DNA of 11,716 bases from Candidatus Saccharimonadota bacterium (GCA_030527565.1 JAUNAO010000020.1:1-11716), one strand, 5' to 3'. Counted from the first letter of the stretch, positions 1-6,908 are shown. The notes: a model not told the origin generated them from the letters alone. A program made the numbers and translations.

Positions 1-26
1 TTGCCATTGGTATGTTCGTAAGCCAT
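1..26 (-). CDS. 5' end of a small-protein gene (cut by window edge)
   Basis: Only the first eight codons are in the window and read MAYEHTNG on the minus strand. They are supported by an excellent Shine-Dalgarno sequence (AAGGAGGAA, minus strand of 33-41) six bases before the ATG at 24-26, and by a consensus promoter further upstream (58-86). The gene therefore starts a new transcription unit after the glycolytic cluster. Eight residues are too few to name a product. Confidence 0.6.
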
Positions 27-57
27 TTAAGCTTCCTCCTTAAGTTAATATACTTTT

Positions 58-86
58 ATCTTATGACCCCAGTGAGGAAATGTCAA
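58..86 (-). promoter_or_regulatory. Sigma70-type promoter for the gene at the left edge
   Basis: On the minus strand the -35 box is a perfect TTGACA (plus positions 81-86), the spacer is 17 nt (64-80), and the -10 box is TAAGAT (58-63). It lies 6 nt downstream of the stop of the 93-776 gene. I see no hairpin terminator for that gene in between, so the left-edge gene can also receive read-through. Confidence 0.8.
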
Positions 87-92
87 GAGGTT

Positions 93-776
93 TTAGAGAA
101 ATATCAGGGCAATTCTTAAAATTATCCAAGCAAACACCCTATAAATCAAGATAATTAAGATAATCGCCGTTAAAAGAATCGCAAATCCTGTCCATGTTGG
201 TGCCCATACCGGCGCGGCAAATTCCCTCCGATAAAGTTCTGTCGACGGCAACGCCGCAATCATCTGGTCCTCCAAATTATCCGCCGCCGGATATTTCTGG
301 ATTTCGCTGAGCATACAATTTATATATTCCGCATCCCGATACCCCCAGCCATTCGCGATCGCCTGCGACTTACAAACCTGCGCCGCGAGTAAATAAACAT
401 TCCCATGCGGATTCGCATCAGACGTAAGATTTGCTTCTGCTTCTTCTAGCGCCTTATTCGCCGCCCGAAGATATGATTTTTCAAGATAAAACGGCCCCGT
501 CCCGAACGTAACTTTTTGCACGCCATTCTCTTCAACTATATTTATGACCATGTTTGAAAAAGTAAATTCTTTAAGCGTCATTATCGAATTCAAAATCGCC
601 TGATCGTCTTCCGCCGCATCTGCCGCAATCACCGCATCGCGAAGCTCCACCATTCTCATATGGTCTAAACGCAGTAGCGTCGCATCAATAAACAAAAGTG
701 GCAAGAGCGCAACGAGCAACCACCAAGTCTTCAACTTGAACTTTTCTCGCTCTTTTTTTCTCCCACCTTTTTTCAT
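93..776 (-). CDS. Hypothetical membrane protein with two transmembrane segments
   Basis: A 227-residue protein of unknown function. The N-terminus is very basic (residues 2-16, many Lys/Arg) and is followed by a hydrophobic helix at about 17-35, fitting a signal anchor with the basic side inside. Residues 40-190 are a soluble, mostly helical and Ala/Glu-rich region with two Cys (about C135 and C154). Residues 195-227 form a strongly hydrophobic C-terminal segment that runs to the end of the protein. Its ATG follows the gpmI stop directly (TAA-ATG, no gap), so it is translated from the same message. Co-transcription with pgi and gpmI is the only clue to function, and I do not infer a glycolytic role. 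The central region may face outside, because both ends can be membrane-anchored. Confidence 0.85.
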   Translation of the reverse strand: MKKGGRKKEREKFKLKTWWLLVALLPLLFIDATLLRLDHMRMVELRDAVIAADAAEDDQAILNSIMTLKEFTFSNMVINIVEENGVQKVTFGTGPFYLEKSYLRAANKALEEAEANLTSDANPHGNVYLLAAQVCKSQAIANGWGYRDAEYINCMLSEIQKYPAADNLEDQMIAALPSTELYRREFAAPVWAPTWTGFAILLTAIILIILIYRVFAWIILRIALIFL

Positions 777-2360
777 TTACTTCATCCCAATAATCGGTGC
801 TTGCCATTTTTCTGGATAATCATTTTGTCCTAAAAGCATCGCAATAGTCGCCGCGATATTCGAAAGCCCTTTTCGCCCCGCCAAAATCTCATATTTTCCG
901 CGGTTCGTCGTATTATCATAGAAAATACAAGGCACCGCATTCGTCGTATGTGAAGTTTTCTTATTCCCATCTTTATCGATCAATTCTTCCGCATTCCCAT
1001 GATCCGCAATAATTACAAGTACCCCGCCTAGTTCATCAACTTTCTCCGCAATTCGTTTCAGCGACAAATCAACCGCTTCAACCGCCGTTTCCGTCGCCCG
1101 AATATCCGCCGTATGACCAACCATATCACCATTCGGATAATTTAATCGTACAAACTTATAATTCGGCAAAGCCTCAATCACTTTATCGGTAATTTCTGCC
1201 GCCCGCATCCATGGCCGCTCCTCGAGCGCCCCAGACAAAGAATCGATCTCACAAAATTCTTCCCCCTCCGCCTTGTCATAACTATTCCCATTAAAATAAT
1301 ACGTTACATGTCCAAACTTCACCGTTTCCGAACATGCAAATTGTGAAATCCCTCGCTCCGCTAAAAACGTATTCAAAGGCTCTGTAATCTCGATCGGCTC
1401 AACTAGCCGATGTTCCGGCACATGCGTATCCGAATTATATTCCGTCATCCCAACAAAATACACTTCATCCGGCGTATATCCACTCCGATCAAAATATGGA
1501 AAATCATAATACGTAAACGCCTGCGCAATTTCAATCGCCCGATCTGCCCGAAAATCGAAATAAATTAATGCATCGCCCCTCTCAATTCGTCCAACTGGCG
1601 CATGAAATTCATCAACTACAACAAAAGGTGGCAAATTTTGATCCTGCACTTCCGGATCTTCCGCACGTAGCGCCAAAATTCCCTCTTCAGCACTCTTAAA
1701 ATAATACTCCGCCTTCCCAAACACCATCATATCAAATCCGGCTTTTACCATCCCCCAATCGCTTTCATACCGATCCGAAACACACACCATTCGTCCTCCG
1801 CCCGATGCGATTCGAATATCCGCCCCCGAAAACTTCTTCGCAAAATTTTCAAACCTCTGAATAAATTTCGGTTCAGATTGCGGCAAAACATCTCGTCCAT
1901 CAAAAATCGCATGTACCCGCATTTTCCTAACGCCATCTTTGTAAGCCCGCTCAATCATCTTTTCGAGATGTGCCATCGAACTATGTACCCCGCCATCCGA
2001 AAAAATTCCCGCAAAATGTAGCGTCCCGCCCGCCGCAGCTCGAAGAATCGCCCCTCGCCAAGCATCCGTCAAAAACGCCTCACCCGATTCTAGAGCCTCA
2101 TTAACTCGCGCTAAACCTTGCTTAATAATCTGACCCGAACCAATCGTATTGTGCCCAACTTCCGAATTCCCCATTTGCCCAGGCGTCAAACCCACCGCCT
2201 CGCCCGAAGCATCCAAAGAAACGTGCAAATAATTTTGCGAAGCATACCCTAAAAACGGCGTTCGCGCCCTCGACACCGCATTACCGGGTCCATCTAAAGC
2301 TAATCCCACACCATCCAAAATCGCGAGCACTACAGGCCCATCAAACTGCAGTTTATCCAT
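777..2360 (-). CDS. gpmI: 2,3-bisphosphoglycerate-independent phosphoglycerate mutase
   Basis: A cytoplasmic glycolytic enzyme interconverting 3- and 2-phosphoglycerate through a phosphoserine intermediate, with two Mn ions in an alkaline-phosphatase-like fold. Visible motifs in order: LDGVG metal ligand (D16); MGNSEVGHNTIGSG with nucleophile Ser66; FSDGGVHS (about 120-127); FDGRDVLP (153-160) and the RYESDW substrate loop (197-202) in the inserted phosphotransferase domain; DFRADR; HTADIRATE; and the C-terminal IADHGNAEEL and HTTNAVP metal-binding segments. The length of 527 residues is normal for the family, and all the catalytic motifs I looked for are present. Its start lies 12 nt after the pgi stop. 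It has its own candidate extended -10 box (2367-2375), so it may be transcribed both with pgi and independently. Confidence 0.97.
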   Translation of the reverse strand: MDKLQFDGPVVLAILDGVGLALDGPGNAVSRARTPFLGYASQNYLHVSLDASGEAVGLTPGQMGNSEVGHNTIGSGQIIKQGLARVNEALESGEAFLTDAWRGAILRAAAGGTLHFAGIFSDGGVHSSMAHLEKMIERAYKDGVRKMRVHAIFDGRDVLPQSEPKFIQRFENFAKKFSGADIRIASGGGRMVCVSDRYESDWGMVKAGFDMMVFGKAEYYFKSAEEGILALRAEDPEVQDQNLPPFVVVDEFHAPVGRIERGDALIYFDFRADRAIEIAQAFTYYDFPYFDRSGYTPDEVYFVGMTEYNSDTHVPEHRLVEPIEITEPLNTFLAERGISQFACSETVKFGHVTYYFNGNSYDKAEGEEFCEIDSLSGALEERPWMRAAEITDKVIEALPNYKFVRLNYPNGDMVGHTADIRATETAVEAVDLSLKRIAEKVDELGGVLVIIADHGNAEELIDKDGNKKTSHTTNAVPCIFYDNTTNRGKYEILAGRKGLSNIAATIAMLLGQNDYPEKWQAPIIGMK

Positions 2361-2366
2361 AAACTT

Positions 2367-2375
2367 ATTATATCA
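2367..2375 (-). promoter_or_regulatory. Extended -10 promoter for gpmI, probably leaderless
   Basis: The minus strand reads TGATATAAT, a perfect extended -10 element (TGN + TATAAT), with exactly 6 nt between the hexamer and the gpmI ATG. Transcription would begin at or next to the A of the ATG. The TGA of the element is the stop codon of pgi. There is no recognisable -35 box and no Shine-Dalgarno sequence. The same sequence block precedes pgi (3516-3524). Confidence 0.55.
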
Positions 2376-3509
2376 CAACTTTTTCAGTTCCGTTTTATAA
2401 GCCTCAACCCCAGGCTGGTCAAACGGATTAACTCCAAATAATTTCGCTGACACCGCACAAGCCAACTCAAAGAAATAAATTAACTCCCCAAACCCTCGTT
2501 CATCATACGACTCTGGCCGAATCGACAAAACTGGAATCCCGCCCGCCGCGTGCGCCAATTTTACTGCCGTTACTACTTTCATATTCAATTCGTCCGTTGG
2601 ATAATCAATAATCGTTTCAAACAAATTTCGCCGTCCGTCTTGCATAAACTGACCAAGCGAATGTAAATCCGTCGAATAAATCACGCTCGTCGGCAAAATC
2701 CCCTGCTTACCTTTCCCCTCAGATTCGCCAAACAACTGTTTCAACCATTCGTTAAAATACATCGCACTCGGCTCAAAACTCGCAAAAACCTCCGTATCAT
2801 AATTCTTCTGCCCCAACAAATTCCGGATAAACGCATATTGTATTGCTGGATTTGCCATAGTTTCAGAATCTAAACTTTCCCGAAACTCCGCCGCGCCTTC
2901 TAATAACTTATCAATATTAACTCCCGCAACTGCCATAGGCAACAACCCCACCGCCGTTAAAACTGAATATCTCCCACCAATATTATCCGGCACAACAAAC
3001 CGTGTGTAGCCCCTTGATACCGCTTCGTCATGCAAAGTCCCCTTCTCTGCGTCCGTCGTTGCATAAATTCGCTCCGCCGCCGCTTCCTCGCCATATTTCT
3101 CAATCAATTTTTTCTTAAATTCCTCAAAAGCGATCGCCGGTTCTAAAGTCGTTCCAGATTTAGAAATCACATTGACCGAAAAATCCGCATCCCCAACTTC
3201 CTCAAGCGCCCGGTTAAGCTCCCGTCGCGACAAAGAATTTCCAGCATAGACAATTTTGACCGGCGACCTCGAACCTAGAGCCTCAATAATCGCCCGATGT
3301 CCAAGATAAGAACCGCCAATCCCAATACAGACTAAAATCTCCGCCTCGGACTGAATCTTCGCCGCCGCTTCCTTAATCCTAGAGAGCTCCGCCATGTCCA
3401 CTTTCCTCGGCAAATCAAACCATCCCCCCATCAGATCGGCTTCAATTTCCGTCAATATCTCCCCCGCCCGCTTAGTATCTATTTCTGGTGCAAAATTCAC
3501 TTTAATCAT
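2373..3509 (-). CDS. pgi: Glucose-6-phosphate isomerase
   Basis: A cytoplasmic enzyme interconverting glucose-6-phosphate and fructose-6-phosphate. Visible features are the first SIS-domain phosphate-binding loop CIGIGGSYLGHRA (61-73), VISKSGTTLEPAIAF (114-128), DNIGGRYSVL with the conserved Arg180, FGESEGKG with the likely catalytic Glu262, DLHSLGQ with the ring-opening His283, and QPGVEAYK with the conserved Lys372. At 378 residues it is clearly shorter than the usual 440-550. The N-terminal helical part before the first SIS loop is reduced to about 60 residues and the protein ends just after the Lys motif, yet every catalytic residue I looked for is present. This looks like genome-streamlining reduction and not truncation. 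It is the first gene of the pgi-gpmI-membrane protein unit. Confidence 0.96.
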   Translation of the reverse strand: MIKVNFAPEIDTKRAGEILTEIEADLMGGWFDLPRKVDMAELSRIKEAAAKIQSEAEILVCIGIGGSYLGHRAIIEALGSRSPVKIVYAGNSLSRRELNRALEEVGDADFSVNVISKSGTTLEPAIAFEEFKKKLIEKYGEEAAAERIYATTDAEKGTLHDEAVSRGYTRFVVPDNIGGRYSVLTAVGLLPMAVAGVNIDKLLEGAAEFRESLDSETMANPAIQYAFIRNLLGQKNYDTEVFASFEPSAMYFNEWLKQLFGESEGKGKQGILPTSVIYSTDLHSLGQFMQDGRRNLFETIIDYPTDELNMKVVTAVKLAHAAGGIPVLSIRPESYDERGFGELIYFFELACAVSAKLFGVNPFDQPGVEAYKTELKKL

Positions 3510-3515
3510 AACCTT

Positions 3516-3524
3516 ATTATATCA
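3516..3524 (-). promoter_or_regulatory. Extended -10 promoter for pgi, probably leaderless
   Basis: The minus strand reads TGATATAAT followed by 6 nt and the pgi ATG, the same arrangement as at gpmI. An alternative upstream -10 (TATAAG, 3531-3536) would give a short leader with a weak AAGG ribosome site. The region is divergent with the plus-strand tRNA promoter 36 nt away. Confidence 0.5.
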
Positions 3525-3559
3525 CCTTCTCTTATAATTCCCGTTTTTTATGCGAAATA

Positions 3560-3568
3560 TGATATAAT
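3560..3568 (+). promoter_or_regulatory. Extended -10 promoter of the tRNA-Leu/tRNA-Pro unit
   Basis: The plus strand reads TGATATAAT, an extended -10 with a perfect hexamer at 3563-3568. The -35 position (about 3540-3545) shows no good match. Transcription should begin near 3575, inside the first GC-rich hairpin, about 90 nt before the mature tRNA-Leu 5' end. Confidence 0.6.
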
Positions 3569-3571
3569 AAT

Positions 3572-3660
3572 AGCGAGCCCGCTCGCAAAGCGCGGGCGAG
3601 TTAAGCGAGCCCGTTGGCAAAGCCCGGGCTAAAAGCCCGTTCGCGTAAGCGCGGGCGAAC
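3572..3660 (+). repeat. Three tandem GC-rich hairpins in the tRNA leader
   Basis: Three imperfect repeats of about 30 nt each fold on themselves. Hairpin 1 pairs GCCCGC (3577-3582) with GCGGGC (3592-3597). Hairpin 2 pairs AGCCCG (3608-3613) with CGGGCT (3625-3630). Hairpin 3 pairs GCCCG (3635-3639) with CGGGC (3652-3656), with an inner CGC-GTAA-GCG. Each left arm contains (G)AGCCCG, which is also the 5' acceptor strand of the following tRNA-Leu (GCCCGAG at 3668). None has a T tract, so they are not ordinary terminators. Confidence 0.7.
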
Positions 3661-3667
3661 ATAGTGA

Positions 3668-3754
3668 GCCCGAGTGGCGGAATTGGCAGACGCGCTAGCT
3701 TCAGGTGCTAGTGTTCGCAAGAACGTGCAGGTTCAACCCCTGTTTCGGGCACCA
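3668..3754 (+). tRNA. tRNA-Leu (anticodon CAG)
   Basis: An 87-nt class II tRNA with encoded CCA. The acceptor stem pairs GCCCGAG (3668-3674) with TTCGGGC (3744-3750, one G-T pair); the discriminator is A3751 and CCA is 3752-3754. The anticodon stem CTAGC/GCTAG holds the loop TTCAGGT with anticodon CAG at 3702-3704, which decodes CUG. The long variable arm (around GTTCGCAAGAAC) and the T-loop GTTCAAC are typical of tRNA-Leu. Confidence 0.96.
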
Positions 3755-3763
3755 TTAAAATTT

Positions 3764-3839
3764 CTGGGTGTGGCGCAGTTGGTAGCGCGCAGCGTTCGGG
3801 ACGCTGAGGTCGTCAGTTCAAGTCTGATCACCCAGACCA
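3764..3839 (+). tRNA. tRNA-Pro (anticodon CGG)
   Basis: A 76-nt tRNA with encoded CCA (3837-3839), 9 nt after tRNA-Leu. The acceptor stem pairs CTGGGTG (3764-3770) with CACCCAG (3829-3835). The anticodon stem CAGCG/CGCTG holds loop TTCGGGA with anticodon CGG at 3797-3799, which decodes CCG. The T-loop is GTTCAAG. It should be co-transcribed with tRNA-Leu. Confidence 0.96.
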
Positions 3840-3840
3840 C

Positions 3841-3861
3841 AAATCCCTCAGGGGATTTTTT
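3841..3861 (+). terminator. Intrinsic terminator of the tRNA unit
   Basis: The stem AAATCCC (3841-3847) pairs with GGGATTT (3852-3858) around a TCAG loop and is followed by a run of T to 3861. It begins right after the tRNA-Pro CCA. The opposite strand lacks a T tract of similar quality. Confidence 0.85.
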
Positions 3862-3994
3862 ACAACCCAAAAATCTTCTTTACATCCGAATAAGCCTTCG
3901 GTGATTTTTTCACTCCCGCAACCGCAAAATCAAGTTTCACTAGCCGATAATTGCCCGCAGCCGAAATCAAATCCGCCCGCTTCGTCAGCAACAT
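3860..3994 (-). CDS. Possible small ORF downstream of the Xre regulator
   Basis: A 44-codon reading frame starts with an ATG at 3992-3994, five bases past the stop of the Xre/DUF4065 gene, and ends with TAA at 3860-3862, against the tRNA terminator. The same frame is open back to an ATG at 4088-4090 (76 residues), which would overlap the upstream gene by 91 nt. The predicted peptide is basic, soluble-looking and rich in Ala, Val and Lys. It fills an otherwise empty 130-bp interval, and its codons resemble those of neighbouring genes, but there is no clear ribosome site and I recognise no family. It could be a small partner of the regulator, or the remnant 3' end of a longer gene. Confidence 0.35.
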   Translation of the reverse strand: MLLTKRADLISAAGNYRLVKLDFAVAGVKKSPKAYSDVKKIFGL

Positions 3995-3999
3995 ATACC

Positions 4000-4719
4000 C
4001 TATACCTGCGCTGGCCCATATATCTTCTCCGGCTCTTCCTGAAAAATCAAACCGTATGGGATTACTTCGCCATCCAGACAAATCTGCCACGGCAACTGTT
4101 CATGTGTAAAATTAACAATGTCCTCCGTCGACTTCCCCTGCCATGCCTTACAAATTTTCTTAATCAAATTCACTTCCCCCTTCGACAATTTTCCGTTCGG
4201 GGCTTCTTTCTCAACCAATGAAAACATAATCGCCTGACCCTTCTGTTCACGCAAAATCACCCCGTCATCCTCCATCTCATCCAGCGCCCTAAAATAAACG
4301 TCCGCTACTGGCCCCCGCGGCAATTTCCGATAAGCCATTCCCGACATCGGTTTTGAGTTTTCATAATACCAAATAAAATCAACCAAATAAACTAACTTCG
4401 CCAATTTCGTTTTTGTAATTTTCCCATCACTATCCGCCCCAAACCGCAAAGCATTCAAAATAATTTGTTTATATTTATCAGTAAAAATTATAAAATCAAA
4501 CAACGTCGCTGTATCATCTGCAACTCCTAGAATATCCCCAATACTAATCCTTAAAATCGACGACAATGCGTCAGCCTGACTAATCGTTAATTCCTTTTTT
4601 CCGGTCTCAATATTTATATATGTTGGGCGACTCACGCCAATCGCCTTCGCGATTTGTTCCTGAGAGTATCCGCGCGCCTGTCGTGCCCGCATAATGTTGT
4701 TCGATACTTGCCCACTCAT
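4000..4719 (-). CDS. Xre-family regulator with DUF4065 (Panacea/SocA-like) domain
   Basis: A 239-residue protein. Residues about 6-65 are an Xre/Cro helix-turn-helix: N-N-I-M-R-A-R, then YSQEQIAKAIGVSRPTYINI, then a KELT segment. A 20-residue linker leads to a C-terminal domain (about 95-235) with the pattern KTKLAKLVYLVDFIWYYE, MAYRKLPRGPV, then DEMEDDG, as in DUF4065. Domains of this family (Panacea, SocA) serve as antitoxins or proteolytic adaptors, so an antitoxin/autorepressor role is a fair inference. I start at 4719 because AAAGGA lies just upstream and because a near-consensus promoter (4747-4775) sits inside the longer open frame, which would exclude its upstream start at 4788. No large toxin gene follows, only the small ORF at 3860-3994. 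Confidence 0.85.
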   Translation of the reverse strand: MSGQVSNNIMRARQARGYSQEQIAKAIGVSRPTYINIETGKKELTISQADALSSILRISIGDILGVADDTATLFDFIIFTDKYKQIILNALRFGADSDGKITKTKLAKLVYLVDFIWYYENSKPMSGMAYRKLPRGPVADVYFRALDEMEDDGVILREQKGQAIMFSLVEKEAPNGKLSKGEVNLIKKICKAWQGKSTEDIVNFTHEQLPWQICLDGEVIPYGLIFQEEPEKIYGPAQV

Positions 4720-4746
4720 ACTAAATCCTTTCTTTTTCCTAACTCC

Positions 4747-4775
4747 ATCATAGCACAGATTTAGCAAAAAGTCAA
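4747..4775 (-). promoter_or_regulatory. Promoter of the Xre/DUF4065 gene, with possible operator
   Basis: The minus strand has -35 TTGACT (4770-4775), a 17-nt spacer and -10 TATGAT (4747-4752) preceded by TGC (extended -10). A second TTGACA lies 13 nt upstream (4783-4788), so TTGAC occurs twice as a direct repeat over the -35 region. Such a repeat could be an operator for autoregulation by the Xre protein; this is inference. Confidence 0.75.
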
Positions 4776-4851
4776 CATCAATTGTCAAGTTTTTTTACAA
4801 AAATACATCTCATTTTTTACATATCTATTAAATTTACCCTCGTCTCAAAAC

Positions 4852-4870
4852 ACCCCTGAAAAACAGGGGT
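4852..4870 (+). other. Perfect hairpin upstream of the DGR operon
   Basis: ACCCCTG (4852-4858) pairs with CAGGGGT (4864-4870) around an A5 loop. It lies between the Xre promoter and the DGR operon promoter. No T tract follows on either strand that would make a convincing terminator, so it may be a protein-binding palindrome or a weak insulator. Confidence 0.45.
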
Positions 4871-4887
4871 ATAAACCGTAAAACTTA

Positions 4888-4896
4888 TGCTAAAAT
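4888..4896 (+). promoter_or_regulatory. Extended -10 promoter for the DGR accessory/RT operon, probably leaderless
   Basis: The plus strand reads TGCTAAAAT with 6 nt between the hexamer and the ATG at 4903, the same spacing as at pgi and gpmI. No ribosome-binding sequence precedes the ATG, in line with a leaderless message. No convincing -35 box is visible. Confidence 0.5.
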
Positions 4897-4902
4897 TAAA
4901 GC

Positions 4903-5775
4903 ATGGGAAAAGGTCCTGAAACGCAAAATTACTCAAAGCAAAAAACGCGACTCTTACTTGAAGAAAAACCGAGCGACGACAAGAACCATAAAACCGTCGA
5001 CGAACTAAGACGCGACATCTACGCGAACTATCGCGAAACTAAACGCCAAGTTTTCGAACTCGAAAAGTCAAACTCGAGCCATCTCTACTTTTTCCCTTCT
5101 TCCGACATCGATACAAACTCGAAAAAATTTTACCTTCTCGGCGGCAATTCCGCCATCATCTTCACTCAAGAAATCGCCCCACGCATCAAACAATCCCAAA
5201 AACTCCGTCGCGATACCGACATCGGCGATTACAAATTCTATCACGGCGTCTGCGCAACCTCAAATCTCGAAAAGCTAACCGAAAAACTTGCCGAAATCGG
5301 CATCAAACGCAAAAAAGACAACGGCGGAATCATCGTCTTCAAATTAACTCGCACCTATGCAAAAGCCGAGATTAAAGAAATGTTAAAACAAAAAGACGTC
5401 GAACTCGAAAAACTGAACCACCTCGCTTACCCCGAAGTCGTTCATCCCGAAATTCATAAACTCGTCATCAAACTAAAGAAAGAAATCCCACCAAAAACCA
5501 GCAAACTCCCACTTTTCTATCGCCAAACTTTCGGCCAAGATTTCTACTCTGCCCTTTCCGAATTAACAACTTCCTATACTTCCCTCGCCCGCCATCATCT
5601 CCCCGCAAAAACCGCCGGCCTAAAAATGCTCCTCGCCCTTGATCGGATGATCAACCTCGTCTCTTCCCTCAACGAAATTAGCGTTTGGGAAGTCTCGACT
5701 TGCTCCCGCCTCATCGCCATTTTAACCGACCTCGAATCCTTAACAAAACGCAAAATCATCAAAGAGGGAAAATGA
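4903..5775 (+). CDS. DGR accessory protein: MutS-like domain fused to Avd-like domain
   Basis: A 290-residue protein directly upstream of the reverse transcriptase, with ATGA overlap. Residues 1-40 are basic and polar. Residues about 55-150 follow the pattern of the MutS mismatch-recognition domain I: FYLLGGNSAIIF aligns by eye with the FYE-F-x-DA segment, and FYHGVCATSNLEKLTEKLAEIGIKRK with the later G-(Y)H-x(n)-Y-L-x-LxxxGYKVA segment. Residues about 178-285 resemble the helical Avd accessory protein of DGRs: helix around HKLVIKLKKEIP, helix around FYSALSELTTSY, then KTAGLKMLLALDRMINL (compare the AGL-x-MLRFWLRFL segment of Bordetella Avd), then a last helix with STCSRLIAILTDLESL and a basic tail. 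Avd binds the RT and template RNA and is needed for mutagenic cDNA synthesis. The MutS-like assignment is by eye and weaker than the Avd one. Confidence 0.82.
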   Translation: MGKGPETQNYSKQKTRLLLEEKPSDDKNHKTVDELRRDIYANYRETKRQVFELEKSNSSHLYFFPSSDIDTNSKKFYLLGGNSAIIFTQEIAPRIKQSQKLRRDTDIGDYKFYHGVCATSNLEKLTEKLAEIGIKRKKDNGGIIVFKLTRTYAKAEIKEMLKQKDVELEKLNHLAYPEVVHPEIHKLVIKLKKEIPPKTSKLPLFYRQTFGQDFYSALSELTTSYTSLARHHLPAKTAGLKMLLALDRMINLVSSLNEISVWEVSTCSRLIAILTDLESLTKRKIIKEGK

Positions 5776-6908
5776 AGCTAATCGACGAAAACGATAAAAA
5801 GTGGCTCGAAAATCCAAAAAACCAGCTCCTCTTCGAACTCAACATTGCCTACAACGAAGCCCGTCGCGGTGGAAAACGTGGCACTTTCGACGAACACAAA
5901 TTCGAAATCAACGAAGCTACTAATCTCGTCAATCTCCGCGACACCCTCCTCGACCGCACCTATCGCCCTTCCCGCGGCACCGCCCACATCATCTACAACC
6001 CAGTCATCCGCGAAATTTTCGCCGCCCCCTTTCGTGACCGCATCATCCATCACTGGATTTATAATTGCGTTTACGATTGGTGGGACCGCCGTTTCGTCAT
6101 TGACTCCTACTCCTGCCGCGAAGGCAAAGGCACAAAATACGGTATCGACCGCCTCGCCCATCATATTAGGTCCCTCTCCGACAATTACAAAAAAGAAATC
6201 TACGTCATTAAACTTGATGTCCAAGGCTACTTCATGTCGCTCGACCGCGAAAAATTATTCAAGCGCGCAATTTGGGGTCTCGACCAACAATTCAAAAACA
6301 ACAAAAACTGGAAATATCATTTATTAAAATTTTGTTGGGAGCAAATCATTTTCGACGACCCAATCAAAGGCGTCATAAAACAAGGTTGGCCAAACGACTG
6401 GAAAAATCTCCCGCGTTCAAAAAGTCTTTTCTACCAGCCAAAAGGCAAAGGCATCGTCATCGGCAACCTAACCTCCCAACTCCTCTCAAACATTTACCTC
6501 GACCAACTCGACCGCTACATAATTTACGATCTCGGTTATAAACACTACGGCCGCTATGTCGACGATTTCTATTTCCTCGTCGAAAAAGAAAATCTCGAAA
6601 AAGCGAAAAACGATATCAAAGCCATCGAACGTTACCTAACCCGCCTCGGTTTAACTCTCCACCCGAAAAAACGTTACATCCAACCCGTCTCACGCGGCGT
6701 CCCGTTCGTCGGCGCCGTCGTCTACCCAGGTCGCATCTACCCGAGCAAACGCCTCGTCAAAAACTTTCGCACCGCCGTACATGAAGTCGCCACCGGTCGT
6801 CGCGATCCTGAATCGATCGCGTCCTACCTCGGCCACTTAAAATACCTTAAGTCCGACAAATTAATTACGAAAGTTTTTGCTGAAGTCGGCTGGAAATACC
6901 GCCGCTAA
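5772..6908 (+). CDS. Diversity-generating retroelement reverse transcriptase
   Basis: A 378-residue RT, the usual compact size for DGRs. The start is ATG 5772, overlapping the previous stop as ATGA and preceded by AGAGGG; a longer open frame to 5685 lies wholly inside the upstream gene. Motifs: RPSRGT and a conserved Arg-rich fingers region (65-120), motif A IKLDVQGYF (146-154, metal ligand D149), the DGR-diagnostic motif IGNLTSQ (230-236, the family form being [ILV]GxxxSQ where group II introns have QG), catalytic YVDD (262-265), LTLHPKKR (294-301) and PFVGAVVYPG (311-320). There is no maturase, endonuclease or protease domain. It copies the template RNA with errors at adenines. No terminator is visible after it: the stop is only 17 bp from the TR, so its message may run antisense into the template. 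Confidence 0.96.
   Translation: MKLIDENDKKWLENPKNQLLFELNIAYNEARRGGKRGTFDEHKFEINEATNLVNLRDTLLDRTYRPSRGTAHIIYNPVIREIFAAPFRDRIIHHWIYNCVYDWWDRRFVIDSYSCREGKGTKYGIDRLAHHIRSLSDNYKKEIYVIKLDVQGYFMSLDREKLFKRAIWGLDQQFKNNKNWKYHLLKFCWEQIIFDDPIKGVIKQGWPNDWKNLPRSKSLFYQPKGKGIVIGNLTSQLLSNIYLDQLDRYIIYDLGYKHYGRYVDDFYFLVEKENLEKAKNDIKAIERYLTRLGLTLHPKKRYIQPVSRGVPFVGAVVYPGRIYPSKRLVKNFRTAVHEVATGRRDPESIASYLGHLKYLKSDKLITKVFAEVGWKYRR

Noticed and set aside
4720..4788. Upstream start of the Xre regulator (23 extra residues)
   Set aside because: The -35/-10 promoter lies inside this stretch, and AAAGGA is correctly placed for the start at 4719.
4852..4870. Hairpin as a terminator of the Xre gene or of upstream transcription
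   Set aside because: No T tract of useful length follows on either strand, and it lies upstream of both divergent promoters' genes.
5685..5771. Upstream start of the RT (29 extra residues)
   Set aside because: It overlaps the accessory gene completely; the ATGA overlap with AGAGGG upstream fits translational coupling.
5778..6327. Long frames on both strands (148 and 160 codons) overlapping the RT gene
   Set aside because: Low-complexity shadows of the C-rich RT coding sequence; the RT frame carries all the conserved motifs.
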